A stretch of DNA of 64,000 nucleotides from Salinivenus iranica (GTDB taxonomy: Bacteria; Bacteroidota; Rhodothermia; Rhodothermales; Salinibacteraceae): positions 62,001 to 126,000 of the forward strand of contig NCRB01000001.1 in NCBI GenBank assembly GCA_002894665.1, read 5' to 3'. The position numbers and the translations under genes are program-made. Each line of letters opens with the position of its first letter. Position 1 is the first letter of the stretch. Below, one piece after another: positions 18,105 to 27,786 of the stretch. The notes under the pieces are model-generated. The model was not told the origin of the DNA. It made no database searches and saw only the letters and a list, made by a program, of their open reading frames with translations.

Positions 18105-19553
18105 TTAGTGGGCCGTGTAGGCGTGCTGAGGAGAAGAGGCGTCGGGGGAGAGGGCGGCCTCGGTCGCTTGTTGGTGTTGGTGGTGCCGGTGGGCCGCCAG
18201 GACCAGGGCCAGGAACGACCAGAGCACAGCGCCGGTCTCCTCGATCATCTCGCGTCCGAAGAGCAGCATCGTGAAGTAGCCGATTGCGACGGCCATCACA
18301 ATCAAGGCGAACTGGTCGTTGGGGGCCGGGCGGGCCAGGAACACCGCGTTGTACAGCAGCCAGAGCAGGCCGCCGAGGTACAGGGCGCCGCCAAACCAGC
18401 CGAGCTGCCAGAGAATGGTCACGAAGCCACTGTCGTACAGGGCGCTCCCAATCCCCATCCCAATCGGGTTGAAGAGCACTTCCCCCGTCACCTGCTGATA
18501 CATCGTCTGCCGTTCGGTGAGGCTGTGGTCGTCCTGGAGCGAGCTAAATGATTCGAGCCGCGCGCCCGTCGTTTCGGCAATCTCGCCCGTGATGGCAATG
18601 GGCACAATGAGGATTCCAAGGACGACCATGATCGCGACGAGGCGGGTGCGGAGGCGGCCCGGGAAGCGCCACACGAGGGCGCTCATCCCAACCATCCAGC
18701 CCCCCCAGGCGCTCCGGACGAGTGACAGGAGGAAGGCAATGTACCCGGGCACCGCCGAGAGCGTCCCGAGGGTGGATCGGGCGTCGAAGACGAGCAGGAG
18801 CCCGGCCCACAGGATCGTGGCGAACGGGCCGGGGGCACTGAGGGTGCTAAACACCCGCACTTCCATGGGTTCGGCGCGTCCGATGGAGTGCATCCCCGAC
18901 CGCTCCATCCAGAGCGCGTCCCACGGGGGGAGCACAAAGAACTGAATGAGGCCGTAGACGCCCATCACCAGCGTGCCGCCGATGAAGGTGGCCCGCACCA
19001 CGCGCCGGTATCGGGGATACTGGCGCCAGTGGGCCATCACGTGAAAGCTCAGAAGCAGGGGACAGAGCCAACTGAGCAGGGCGACGGTGGCGGGAAACCC
19101 GCCGACCGTCGGCAGCCCCACCAGAAACCCGTACGCCACGGCGATGAAGCACAGGGCAATGGGGGCGAAGAAGGAGTGGCGGAGCTCTCGTCCAAAGCGG
19201 GGCAGGTCAAACAGGGCGATGCCACTCACGACAAAGGGCGCGAGCAACACAAAGGCCTGGTTGGGCGGCGTGAACGTCCCAATCTGGTAGTCGATGAGTC
19301 GTCGCACAAAGGGCGACAAAAACCACACCCACCAGGCGAAGCCCAGGTAGAGGGCCGGGTTTGAAAGGTACAGCCAGAACCCGATGGTGACCGTGAGGCC
19401 GAGGTAGGCGAGGTTGAGGAGCCGAAGCAGTTCTTCGTGCTGGCTCTGAAACAGGAGGGCGAACCCGCAGAGGGAGATCAAGATCACCCCGCCTGCGAGG
19501 AGCGACGCCCGCCTGTCGTCGCGGGCCGTGTCGAAAAGCGTTTGGAGGGCCAT
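18105..19553 (-). CDS. O-antigen polymerase/ligase-like membrane protein
   Basis: 482 residues with about ten to twelve predicted membrane spans and a large periplasmic loop between about 300 and 370, the layout of the Wzy/WaaL/ExoQ family. Such proteins either polymerise lipid-linked repeat units or move finished chains to an acceptor on the periplasmic side. A region around FSSLQDDHSLTERQTMYQQV resembles the loop that carries the conserved Arg/His residues. The C-terminal 40 residues are His/Gln/Ala-rich and probably cytoplasmic. Surrounded by GT4 genes, it is the only polymerase or ligase candidate in the locus. Confidence 0.8.
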   Translation of the reverse strand: MALQTLFDTARDDRRASLLAGGVILISLCGFALLFQSQHEELLRLLNLAYLGLTVTIGFWLYLSNPALYLGFAWWVWFLSPFVRRLIDYQIGTFTPPNQAFVLLAPFVVSGIALFDLPRFGRELRHSFFAPIALCFIAVAYGFLVGLPTVGGFPATVALLSWLCPLLLSFHVMAHWRQYPRYRRVVRATFIGGTLVMGVYGLIQFFVLPPWDALWMERSGMHSIGRAEPMEVRVFSTLSAPGPFATILWAGLLLVFDARSTLGTLSAVPGYIAFLLSLVRSAWGGWMVGMSALVWRFPGRLRTRLVAIMVVLGILIVPIAITGEIAETTGARLESFSSLQDDHSLTERQTMYQQVTGEVLFNPIGMGIGSALYDSGFVTILWQLGWFGGALYLGGLLWLLYNAVFLARPAPNDQFALIVMAVAIGYFTMLLFGREMIEETGAVLWSFLALVLAAHRHHQHQQATEAALSPDASSPQHAYTAH

Positions 19554-19559
19554 GAGACG

Positions 19560-20717
19560 TTAGGAAACCGGAGCGCGGGAACGGGGGGAAGGGACCGAGG
19601 GCGAAAGGAGGGACTCCATTCGCTCTGCGAGGCGGGGCCAGTCGAATGTGGACTGATAAAGAGCCTGCCCGGCCTCGCCGATGTGCTCCCGCAACGCCGG
19701 GTCGAGTGCGAGGCGGCGGACCTGTTCGGTAAAGGGGGCGGGGCGGCCCAGGGGGGCGGCGAGAAACGCCGTGCCCGCCGATGACTGCAGGGCCGGTCCC
19801 GTATCCGGGCCGAGGGTGGTGACGACCGGACGTGCGTGCTGGAGGGCCGCCATGACGGACCCGCGTCGCGCCGACAGACCCTTGCGGAAGGGGGCAAGGT
19901 ATAGGTCCATCGCGGAAAGGTAGCGCGACACGAGCGGGGCCGGCTGGGGGCCCGCGGCCACCAGCGGCACATCGGGGCCGAGGGGGGCTCGAATCTGGTC
20001 GCCTCCGGTGCCCACGTGCAGTACCCGCACGGGCAGGCCTTCGTCGAGAAGACGGAGCATGGCGGTGCGAACCAGATCGAAGTCGCGGGACTCATGCGCG
20101 CTCCCAAAGAGCCCGCACACGATGTCGGAGGACTGCAGGCCCAACTGGGTGCGGTCGGCCGTGCGGTGGGCGGGCGTGCGGTCGATGTTGGATCCTACCG
20201 GCAGGTGGTGGAGAGGCGTGTTGGGAAACCAGGCGCGAAATCGGTCGACCCAGGGCTCGATTGAGAAGAAGAGGGCGTCGGCCGCCGATCCCAACGCCCA
20301 GAGCTGCCACCGCTGCCACGTGGTAAAGAGGGCAAACCGCCAGTTTTCCACGGGGACGAAGGGCTCGTGCACCATGAGCGCCACCCGCATCTGGGGGCGG
20401 GCGGTGCGGAGGGCGGAAATCGTCCGGGGGAGACTCAGGTTGAGGCCCCACCGTCCGTAACTGAAGGGATTGTACTGGAGCACAAGCCAGTCGGGCACGT
20501 CGGAGGCGAGGGGCTCGGCGACCGCCTGGATGCCCGCACGGGACGCAAGGTCGAACGCCGGCGTGACCCGACAGCCCGGCACCGGGTCGGCATCGGGGGA
20601 GGCGGTGAGAATGCGCACGTCGTGCCTCGGGGCCAGGGCCGCGCCCAGGTGGGCAGTGTAGTCCCCAATGCCGTCGTAGGCCGGGGGCAGCGCAGGAAAC
20701 AGAAGGTCGATCCGCAT
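19560..20717 (-). CDS. glycosyltransferase family 4 (GT-B fold)
   Basis: 385 residues from the ATG at 20717. The frame reaches 20810, but the first 31 codons look non-coding. The start MRIDLLFPALPPAYDGIGDY carries the GT4 acceptor-domain glycine region. The donor domain is more diverged than in the neighbours: the usual EGFG motif appears as FRKGLSARRGSVMAAL, with the first glutamate replaced. Substrate use may therefore differ. It lies 6 bases upstream of the polymerase/ligase in transcription order. Confidence 0.75.
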   Translation of the reverse strand: MRIDLLFPALPPAYDGIGDYTAHLGAALAPRHDVRILTASPDADPVPGCRVTPAFDLASRAGIQAVAEPLASDVPDWLVLQYNPFSYGRWGLNLSLPRTISALRTARPQMRVALMVHEPFVPVENWRFALFTTWQRWQLWALGSAADALFFSIEPWVDRFRAWFPNTPLHHLPVGSNIDRTPAHRTADRTQLGLQSSDIVCGLFGSAHESRDFDLVRTAMLRLLDEGLPVRVLHVGTGGDQIRAPLGPDVPLVAAGPQPAPLVSRYLSAMDLYLAPFRKGLSARRGSVMAALQHARPVVTTLGPDTGPALQSSAGTAFLAAPLGRPAPFTEQVRRLALDPALREHIGEAGQALYQSTFDWPRLAERMESLLSPSVPSPRSRAPVS

Positions 20718-21007
20718 TGGCGGAAGGTGAAAGATGCACCGAAAAGGGGGAAACGCAATATGCGGCTCTCCCTTCGATTGGGGGCACTCCTTTGGATACT
20801 GCCGGATCAACCTTTCGGATGAACCCCGACGGGGAGGCGAAACGCGACAGGGACGGGCCAGGACAGGCTCGTCTGCCCCAGGCAGTTGATGCCGTCGGGG
20901 CCTTCCGGCAGATGGGAGCGATGCGGTTCTGGCATCGGGGCGGCGCCACCGGGAGCCACCCGAAGGCGCGAAACCGGTCGCACGGGCGTTGTTGGGGCCC
21001 GATGAGG

Positions 21008-21997
21008 TTATGCGAGACGGGCGTAGTCAAACGCCGTCCGGAGCGCCGATCGGAGGTACTTGGGGTGGGCGAGCTGGCGCCCCACGCGGTACGGTGTTCG
21101 CCACGTCGCGGCGGACCGGGTTGCCTGGAGGTCCAGGCACCAGTTGGTCGTTCGGTGAAAGGCGGCGCTGGGACTGAACCAATCGGTCCACGCCGTCCGG
21201 GCCCGGGCCCCCATCTCGAGCGCGTCGTCGGCGCGGGCGGTTAGGAGGGCCGGCAGGGCGCCGATCTCGGCCTCCGGCACGCGAAGGCTGAACTGATCCC
21301 AGTCGGGGCCGTCCGGCGGCACCCAGTCGTCGGCGATGATGACGGGGGCGCGCCCCGTCCGCATCATTTCGAAGAGGCGGATGCTGCTCACGCCGCGGCC
21401 CCGCGGACAGAGCACGAAGTTGCTCCGGCGCGCCACATCGACGTACTGCGTTTCCAATGCCTGGCGCGTGTCTTCGGGAAGGTCGGCGTACGGCCAGTAC
21501 GGCGAGGTGTCGAAGACAAACTGTGCCGGATGCGAAAGCCCTGCCAGCGCCGCCCGAATCGGGTCGGTGGACAGCTGCCCGATGAACGAGTAGAGGTAGT
21601 CGCGCGTGGTCGGTCCGGGGGCCTCGGCCAGGAACGACTTGTCGAACACGTCGAGGTAAAACCCGGAGCGGGTACGCTGGGGGTCGTACCAGCGGCGGTT
21701 GATGGAGGCGTAGATGCCGGGGAGGAACGGGACCGGAAAGTCGTGTCGGCTAAAGAGGAAGCATCGGTCGCGGTGCGCCCGGTAGACGGGGTGGCGGCGC
21801 ACCTCCAGGTAGTGCCGGGCCGGATCGCAGTTTTCGACGAACAGAATGATGTCGGCGGCCGCCGGGTCGTCGGTGAGGCGGTGGGCCCCAAAGCGGTCCG
21901 CGGCGGCCGATCGTTGCATGCGTTCCAGGTCGTCGAACGCGTACGGCCACGGGGTGCCTGAGCGGGCCGCGACGGACAGAAGGTGAACGGAGGCCAT
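21008..21997 (-). CDS. exostosin-family (GT47-like) glycosyltransferase
   Basis: 329 residues resembling the exostosin fold. Landmarks are a middle block with FIGQLSTDPIRAAL, then FVLCPRGRGVSSIRLFEMM followed by GRAPVIIADDWVPP, the donor-binding part of exostosin-like proteins. In animals GT47 enzymes build heparan sulfate chains. Bacterial relatives occur in capsule and exopolysaccharide loci. A sulfotransferase gene directly precedes it in transcription order, which is noteworthy given the sulfated products of eukaryotic exostosins, but the bacterial product is unknown. The 290-base gap to the next gene downstream suggests a possible separate transcript. Confidence 0.72.
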   Translation of the reverse strand: MASVHLLSVAARSGTPWPYAFDDLERMQRSAAADRFGAHRLTDDPAAADIILFVENCDPARHYLEVRRHPVYRAHRDRCFLFSRHDFPVPFLPGIYASINRRWYDPQRTRSGFYLDVFDKSFLAEAPGPTTRDYLYSFIGQLSTDPIRAALAGLSHPAQFVFDTSPYWPYADLPEDTRQALETQYVDVARRSNFVLCPRGRGVSSIRLFEMMRTGRAPVIIADDWVPPDGPDWDQFSLRVPEAEIGALPALLTARADDALEMGARARTAWTDWFSPSAAFHRTTNWCLDLQATRSAATWRTPYRVGRQLAHPKYLRSALRTAFDYARLA

Positions 21998-22012
21998 GAG
22001 GGGAAGGGGCGA

Positions 22013-22999
22013 TCAGTGGTAGCCGTACAGGGCAAGCTCAGCGCCGGCAATGCGCTCCGCCTCTTCAATTTCGGCGTCGGACCGCCGCTCGTGCTTGCCG
22101 ATGGACCCGGCGTGGGCCGTGCCCAGCCGCCGGAGGAAGCTACGGCTTGGCTCCAGGTCGAGGTGCTCGAGGATGCGTCGCCCGTGGACGTCCGGGGCCT
22201 GCACAAAGTCCTCGTACCGGAGCTGGAGCACCCGGCCGCTGGCGGCGACTTCGGGGGAGGAGAATACGGTGTGACAGCGGCGGGTCATGTACGCCCACAT
22301 CCAGATGGCCCGCCCGTAGGGACTGGCAGCCAGGAACTCGTCTTCCCGGCCCGCCTCGACCCACCAGGGCACGTACCGGTCGTCCACTTTCCGGCCCAGG
22401 CGCATTTCCGCGCCCAGCAGGTGCGTGAGGCTGTCGTCGGTGAGCACATTGTAGGTCCGCACGAGCGAATTGGCACAGTCCCGCCCGTCGCGGTAGATGT
22501 GGATAATTTTTGCCTCGGGCAGGGCGTCGCACACGAAGTCGGGGGCGAAGGCCAGGAACGGCTCCTTGTAGATCAGACGCTGCTGCGAGCGTCGCCCGCG
22601 GACTGCGTCGAGGAGTCCGGAAAGCCCGGTGGGGGCGTTCACCCATTTTTGCAGGGCGGCGGCGCGCGAGTGGAAGCGGCCCGAGGACATGTAGTCGTCG
22701 AGGCTTCGCTCGAAGGCCACCGTGAGCGCGTCGTAGAGGGCGAGGGGCAGCGACTCCGCGTTCACGACCTGCGGGATGGAGACGGGCAGGAGCGTGCCGG
22801 TCATGCACTCGACATCGGGGAGGCCCGCCAGGGTCTCCATCAGGAAGGTGGTGCCGGAGCGGGGACAGCCCAGAACGACATCGTACCGATGCTTACTGAG
22901 GGCGCGGCCGGGCGAGGAGGGCCCGTGCTCCGAGTGAGGGGCAGGCGTCGTCGTGTTGCCTGCCGGGGCGGCCGCGTGGCCGTTGCGGGGAATGGGCAT
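22013..22999 (-). CDS. PAPS-dependent sulfotransferase (1 of 4)
   Basis: 328 residues from the ATG at 22999. Longer starts at 23044 or 23077 cannot be excluded. The 5'-phosphosulfate loop GCPRSGTTFLMETL and a later 3'-phosphate-binding segment HIYRDGRDCANSLVRTYN are the two cofactor signatures of sulfotransferases, which transfer sulfate from 3'-phosphoadenylyl sulfate to a hydroxyl or amino group. The first 35 residues are a Pro/Gly-rich linker. It lies next to the exostosin-like gene and probably sulfates the polysaccharide made by this locus, although lipid or protein acceptors are possible. Confidence 0.85.
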   Translation of the reverse strand: MPIPRNGHAAAPAGNTTTPAPHSEHGPSSPGRALSKHRYDVVLGCPRSGTTFLMETLAGLPDVECMTGTLLPVSIPQVVNAESLPLALYDALTVAFERSLDDYMSSGRFHSRAAALQKWVNAPTGLSGLLDAVRGRRSQQRLIYKEPFLAFAPDFVCDALPEAKIIHIYRDGRDCANSLVRTYNVLTDDSLTHLLGAEMRLGRKVDDRYVPWWVEAGREDEFLAASPYGRAIWMWAYMTRRCHTVFSSPEVAASGRVLQLRYEDFVQAPDVHGRRILEHLDLEPSRSFLRRLGTAHAGSIGKHERRSDAEIEEAERIAGAELALYGYH

Positions 23000-23155
23000 G
23001 GGGAAACCGAAAGGGGAATAGAGACACGAAATCCAGCCGAGCATGCGGGCTGCGTGGAACTTTACGATACGACGCACGGGGGCCGGGCAGGCAGGAGGTT
23101 TGGCTTTCCTCTCCTCAACCCTGCGATACAGTGTGCCGTCGGAGGGCCGGGGGCG

Positions 23156-24370
23156 CTACTTGAACCGGGGCAGGTACGGGGAGAGCAACAGCAGTCGTTT
23201 GTGGACACGTGCCTGCACGGCCCGACCGGCCTTCAGCAGGACCGTACTCGCCGGAGCCACCAGCCGCTCCTGAAGCAAGGTCGCGGGCCGAAGGAGGATC
23301 GACAACTCCGGGCGCGTGCGGACTGCGCGGAGCAGCCGCTCCAGTCCCAGGGCGAGGACCAGGACGAGGCCGAGGACCCCGACTGTGAAGACGAGGCCAT
23401 CGTAGCCTGTGGAGAAGACGCGACCGACGAGCACATTCAGCACGATGTTGCCCAGCGTAAACGAGAGAAGCGAGGCGCGCCCGAAGGTGAGCAGGGGCGA
23501 CCCGGGGGACAGCGACGTCCGTCCGTACGGCACGAGGTGAAAGAACAGGAGGCACAGCCCGAGGGCCTGGAGCAATCCGAGGAGGTAGTACCCGATGTGG
23601 TACGAGTCGCGGTACTCGTAGTAGTCGAGGTACGAGTACAGGACGGCGGAGGGGGAAGACTGCAGCATGAGGAGGCCCGCGCCGCCCGCGCAGACGGCCA
23701 GGAGAAGGCCGACGTGGAGGTGGAACCGGGCCGAGAGGGTTTCGGGTCGCCGGAGGCTGTTCCCGACCCACATCCCCGCGCCAATGAACGTGAGGCTGTA
23801 GGGAATCATCTGGGTGCCAAGCTCCAGAATGCCCCCAAAGCGACCCACAGGAAGGGTGGCGAGTGCGTTAAGCAGGGGGCTCAGGAGCCAGAGTCCGAAG
23901 CAGACGCCCAGGGTGAGCCCGAGCCCCATCCGGTCGCGGAGCGCGAGCAGGGGAATGGCTACGAGAAGGGCCACGGTGTAGAATTTCAGGATGTTGCCGT
24001 GGTGCCCCCCAAAGATGAACACCAGTGCCTGGAGGGCGTGGCTCCAGTCGAAGAGGCCGAAGACCCATCCGGCGAGCACCGTCAGTACGTACCCGAAGTA
24101 ACACTGCAGGCTTCGCCACAGCAGCGTGGGCACGACCGGAGAGAGGCCGGACGCGGAAATTCGCCGGGCGTAGACCAGTTCCAGCATCATGCCGAACATG
24201 AAGATAAAGGACGGCGCGGCCGCACGGGTGAGGCTCCGCAGGGCCGTGTACTCGAACCCGGAGAGGGGATCCAGGACATTGAAGTCGTTGAAGGCATGAG
24301 CGGCAAGGGCCAGGGCGATGGCCAGGCTGCGCAGCACGTCTACAAAGAGATAGCGGCGGTGGGTGCTCAT
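23156..24370 (-). CDS. acyltransferase-3/OpgC-like membrane protein
   Basis: 404 residues from the ATG at 24370, which overlaps the stop of the upstream GT4 by the ATGA arrangement (24367-24370). The start YLFVDVLRSLAIALALAAHA matches the first helix of acyltransferase-3/OpgC proteins, where an Arg and a His near the membrane surface are functional. About ten further hydrophobic spans follow, ending in a basic tail. Family members O-acetylate or succinylate polysaccharides or lipids at the membrane. A role in acylating the exported glycan fits the neighbours. Confidence 0.72.
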   Translation of the reverse strand: MSTHRRYLFVDVLRSLAIALALAAHAFNDFNVLDPLSGFEYTALRSLTRAAAPSFIFMFGMMLELVYARRISASGLSPVVPTLLWRSLQCYFGYVLTVLAGWVFGLFDWSHALQALVFIFGGHHGNILKFYTVALLVAIPLLALRDRMGLGLTLGVCFGLWLLSPLLNALATLPVGRFGGILELGTQMIPYSLTFIGAGMWVGNSLRRPETLSARFHLHVGLLLAVCAGGAGLLMLQSSPSAVLYSYLDYYEYRDSYHIGYYLLGLLQALGLCLLFFHLVPYGRTSLSPGSPLLTFGRASLLSFTLGNIVLNVLVGRVFSTGYDGLVFTVGVLGLVLVLALGLERLLRAVRTRPELSILLRPATLLQERLVAPASTVLLKAGRAVQARVHKRLLLLSPYLPRFK

Positions 24371-25518
24371 CGAAGAGGGGGGGCGGAGGGAGAGCGGCGG
24401 CTCGCTAGAGACGTGTACAGGGCCTCGTGGCGGTCGAGGAAAGCATCCATCGAATGGTGGGCCCGCACGTGTTCGTAGCCGGCCCGTCCCCGTCGAGCGG
24501 CGACCGTCGGGTTTGTGCACAGACGGTAGAGGGCGTCCGTCAGGGCCGCGTCGTCGTTGGGCGGCACGAGGTGCGAAAAGGAAGGGTGCGCGTATTCGGG
24601 CAGTCCCCCCACCCGAGCGGCCACCACGGGGCGGGCCCGGGCGGCGGCTTCGAGGGGGACGAGGCCGGCCGGTTCGTGCCACACCGAGGGCACGACCACG
24701 GCGCGAGCCCCGTCGACGAGAGCCTCGAGCGCCAGGCCGTCCACCCATCCGTGAAAGGTGACCCGATCGGCGAGCCCAAGCCGTTCGACCTGCGTCTCCA
24801 GGGCGGCCCGATGGTCCCCGGTGCCGGCAATGTCGAGGTGGACCGGGCGGGGGAGGTGGGCAACGGATCGGAGGAGCCAGTCGACGCCCTTTTCGGGAAC
24901 GAGCCGGCCGACGAAGAGGAGACGCGGCGGCCCGTCCGTTGGCAGTGGGCGCGGCGCCGGGGGCCCGGCGGGGCCGGGAGACAGCACGACCTGGAGGTCC
25001 GAGGCCGGATACCCGGCGGCCACCATTTCATCTTTCAGGTACTGGCTCACCGTAAAAGTGGGACGGCCCGGAATCATGGATCTGTTGTCGGCCATCCGTT
25101 GGAATCCGTCCCACACCTTGGCGGGGCGGCGGCTGCCGCAGCCGTCGACGTAGTGCCCAAAGAGGCAGGCGGGCAGGCTCGCGATGCGGGGGCAGGGCGT
25201 GCCGGTCCGCTTCAGGTAGCGCGAGCCGCTCGGGCACGCGGCCCCGTTGTCGTGGACGGTGCGGAGGAGGGGGAGGGACGAAGCGGGGGCGCCCGGCACG
25301 GACTTGTGGAGGTGGAGTACGTCGACCCCGCGTGCCTCCGCCTCCGTGTAGAGGGTTTCTACATCGGGCACTCGGACGCGGGAGGGGCCCGGCGCGCCCT
25401 GGAGGCCCCAGTAGGTAACCGTGTGTCCGCGCGCGACGAGGGCGTCGCCCAAGCGGGTCACGTACGTTTCGATGCCGCCCTGGCCGTCCAGGTCGCGGAC
25501 GAAGTGGCCAATGTGCAT
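24367..25518 (-). CDS. glycosyltransferase family 4 (GT-B fold)
   Basis: 383 residues. The acceptor domain begins with HIGHFVRDLDGQGGIETYV, and the donor domain contains FVGRLVPEKGVDWLL and VVPSVWHEPAGLVPLEAAA (the E-x7-E region, with Pro-Ala-Gly in place of the usual Phe-Gly). Four cysteines cluster at about 94-130 (CPSGSRYLKRTGTPCP and nearby), a feature of a GT4 subgroup that has a small metal-binding-like insert. It is translationally coupled to the acyltransferase-like gene by a 4-base overlap and follows the next GT4 after 5 bases. Confidence 0.86.
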   Translation of the reverse strand: MHIGHFVRDLDGQGGIETYVTRLGDALVARGHTVTYWGLQGAPGPSRVRVPDVETLYTEAEARGVDVLHLHKSVPGAPASSLPLLRTVHDNGAACPSGSRYLKRTGTPCPRIASLPACLFGHYVDGCGSRRPAKVWDGFQRMADNRSMIPGRPTFTVSQYLKDEMVAAGYPASDLQVVLSPGPAGPPAPRPLPTDGPPRLLFVGRLVPEKGVDWLLRSVAHLPRPVHLDIAGTGDHRAALETQVERLGLADRVTFHGWVDGLALEALVDGARAVVVPSVWHEPAGLVPLEAAARARPVVAARVGGLPEYAHPSFSHLVPPNDDAALTDALYRLCTNPTVAARRGRAGYEHVRAHHSMDAFLDRHEALYTSLASRRSPSAPPLR

Positions 25519-25523
25519 GGGAA

Positions 25524-26588
25524 TTAGGCGACGGAAGGGGGAGCGGGGCGGAGGGGGTGGCGCCGGAGGTGCTGCAGCCGGTCGCGGAGGGCGTCGACGT
25601 TTCCCGTGGGCACGACAAAGCCGTTCACGCCGTCCTGGACGTACTCTTTCATGCCGGTGTCCTCGGTGACAATCACCGGGACGCCACAGGCCAGGGCTTC
25701 CATCGGGGCGTACCCGAAGCCGTCCTCGTAGGAGGGGTGGACGAACACGTTGGCCCGGTGCAGGGCGGGCAGCGGGTCGCCGGGCGCCATGCGGAGGCGC
25801 GGCTCGCGGGCCATCCAGCCTTCCATGAACTGCTTCATTTGGCGGGTGGGCCAGCCGCCGACGACGGTGAGTTCGGCGGGATCGGGGAGCGTGCGGAAGG
25901 CCTCCAGGAGCACGGGCAGGCCTTTGGTGATGTCGACGCGGCCCACGTAGACGACCCGGAAGACGTCGTCGTCGGGGCGGTCGGTGGGGGGCACAAACCG
26001 CGAATCGGGGCGGAGGTAGGTGCGCTCCAGCTTGGACGCAGGAATGCCGGCCGCGAGGAAGGAGTCGCGCGTGTAGTCCGAGTGGACGAAGATCCGGTCG
26101 GCCGCCGCGTACTCGGCGAGGGTTTTCCGTCGCTGCCAGTCGTTGAGCCAGGAGGCGCCGCGGAGGTCCCAGGCGGCCTCGGCCTGCGAATGAAGCCGTC
26201 GCACGTTGTCGACGTGGCTGTTGACGGCGACCAGTTCGAGCGTCTCAAACCCTATCGAGCGCGCCCGACGGAAGCTGTGGAGGGACTGCCCGACAAACCC
26301 CATGAACCGCTCGGCGGGGGCGTCCAGCGCGGCCGCGACCCGGCGATCGAAGAAATCGTTTTTCACGTAGCTGGACCATCCGAGGCTGTAGCGGAGGGGC
26401 GTCCATCGATGCAGCCACTGGTAGGAGCGATCGGACAGGGGCCGTCCCCGCGGGCCGTCGGAGGGGGCGGGGGCGGGGTTGAGGTAGTACGCCAGTCCTA
26501 CGCCCTCGTCGGTCTCGCGGACGAGGTGGGCAAAGTGTTGGCCGACGCCGCCCTGGCCATACGGCGATTGGCAGGCAAGTACGCGCAT
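25524..26588 (-). CDS. glycosyltransferase family 4 (GT-B fold)
   Basis: 354 residues from the ATG at 26588. An upstream ATG at 26627 would add 13 residues with no family support. The start MRVLACQSPYGQGGVGQHF has the glycine loop. The donor half has YVGRVDITKGLPVLLEAFRT and EDGFGYAPMEALACGVPVIV with the E-x7-E pair. The unusual middle (SLHSFRRARSIGFETLELV) resembles GT4 proteins that act on sulfated or acidic glycans only in a general way, and no specific function can be named. It is part of the minus-strand glycan block. Confidence 0.86.
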   Translation of the reverse strand: MRVLACQSPYGQGGVGQHFAHLVRETDEGVGLAYYLNPAPAPSDGPRGRPLSDRSYQWLHRWTPLRYSLGWSSYVKNDFFDRRVAAALDAPAERFMGFVGQSLHSFRRARSIGFETLELVAVNSHVDNVRRLHSQAEAAWDLRGASWLNDWQRRKTLAEYAAADRIFVHSDYTRDSFLAAGIPASKLERTYLRPDSRFVPPTDRPDDDVFRVVYVGRVDITKGLPVLLEAFRTLPDPAELTVVGGWPTRQMKQFMEGWMAREPRLRMAPGDPLPALHRANVFVHPSYEDGFGYAPMEALACGVPVIVTEDTGMKEYVQDGVNGFVVPTGNVDALRDRLQHLRRHPLRPAPPSVA

Positions 26589-26715
26589 TGCAGCGAGGAG
26601 ATCGGAAGGGGAGTTGTAAGGTCGCACTTGTAGCGCCCGGCGGCATCAGTCATTGCCAGGGGCCGGGGGGGAGGTTCGGATCATGTGCCGTCCACTTCTG
26701 CCGGGCGGTCGGGCA

Positions 26716-27762
26716 TCACGACGAGGTCGAGAGCATGCGGGTCCAGCGCGCCCACAGTCGGCGGGGCAGGGAGCGGAGGCGGGCGCGAACCCCCAAAAAC
26801 ATGGGGGTGAGCACGGCGAAGTGCCGGTCGTAGCGATACCGCCACCACTGGAATGCCCAGTACGTCCGTTTCGCGGCCAGTTGGCAGGCGGCCCCCCACG
26901 AGAGCGCGGCCCCCACCGGGGCGTATCCGAATTCGTCCATTTCGTCGGCACAGACCCGCTCGATGATGGCGATCTCCGACTCGCTCAGCTGGCTGCGCCA
27001 TTTTTCGGCTTCTGTCGGGCTGATGGGACGTGTGGCCGTCTGGTTGTAGGTGGACGCCGCCTCGTCGAGCATGAAGCGATCGGCGTTCTGGTGGAAGCGC
27101 AGCATCTCGGGCTCGTACGCCGTCTCTAGGAAGCCGCAGATGCGCCCCAGGGTGTGCTGGGGGGCGCCGACAAGGTCTTCGTACCGCACCTCCATCCGCT
27201 GGTCGGCCGGCACCGCACGGGCGAGCCAGTCGCGGCCGTGCGTCATGATTTTGTGCCGGTTCAGGGCGTTGAAGGTGGCGTCGGAGCTAAAGAACGAGAC
27301 GCGCTGCATGGAGGCGACGCCGCCCCGGGGATCGCGCACCACGTGGAGGAAGCGCGCGTCCGGAAACATGTCGATGAGGATGTTCGAGTGGTAGATGTTG
27401 CCCGGGGTTTTTTCGCCCCATCGGGCCTTTCCGTAGTGGGCGGCCCACCGGGTCAGCAGCACCTGATACGGTCGCCGGAAGTCCTGGGGCCCGTCGAGGA
27501 GTTCGGCCCGAACGGACGACAGGTCCAACTCCCGGACCTTGGGCCGATTGGCGTCGAGGAAGCGGTCCACAAACGCTTCGTACTCCGTGGCGGAGAGCTG
27601 CGGCTCGGTCCACGCCTCGTACGAGATTTCCGTTTTGGTAAACCCGTAAAAGTAGTTGATCTCGTCCGGGATGGCGATTTCGGAGTGCGCGTTCAGCACG
27701 AGCCGAAGGAGCGTGGTGCCAGAGCGGTTGGCACCGACGATAAAAATAGGAGCAGTAGACAT
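26716..27762 (-). CDS. sulfotransferase family protein (2 of 4)
   Basis: 348 residues from the ATG at 27762. The frame starts 21 bases earlier, but the usual family start is MSTAPIFIVGANRSGTTLLR, which holds the PAPS 5'-phosphosulfate loop. A second cofactor element is FLHVVRDPRGGVASMQRVSF (about 148-167). The C-terminal helices are basic and Trp-rich. It is clearly paralogous to the next gene (27787), matching it along almost its whole length, so the pair arose by tandem duplication. Different acceptors, such as two positions on one glycan, are a plausible reason to keep both. Confidence 0.86.
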   Translation of the reverse strand: MSTAPIFIVGANRSGTTLLRLVLNAHSEIAIPDEINYFYGFTKTEISYEAWTEPQLSATEYEAFVDRFLDANRPKVRELDLSSVRAELLDGPQDFRRPYQVLLTRWAAHYGKARWGEKTPGNIYHSNILIDMFPDARFLHVVRDPRGGVASMQRVSFFSSDATFNALNRHKIMTHGRDWLARAVPADQRMEVRYEDLVGAPQHTLGRICGFLETAYEPEMLRFHQNADRFMLDEAASTYNQTATRPISPTEAEKWRSQLSESEIAIIERVCADEMDEFGYAPVGAALSWGAACQLAAKRTYWAFQWWRYRYDRHFAVLTPMFLGVRARLRSLPRRLWARWTRMLSTSS

Positions 27763-27786
27763 CGGGTAGGGGGGGTGTGGCACTCG

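Noticed and set aside
21983-24478. An 831-codon open frame on the plus strand
   Set aside because: It is antisense to the sulfotransferase and the acyltransferase-like gene, with repeated Glu/Gly/Gln-rich sequence and no family match.
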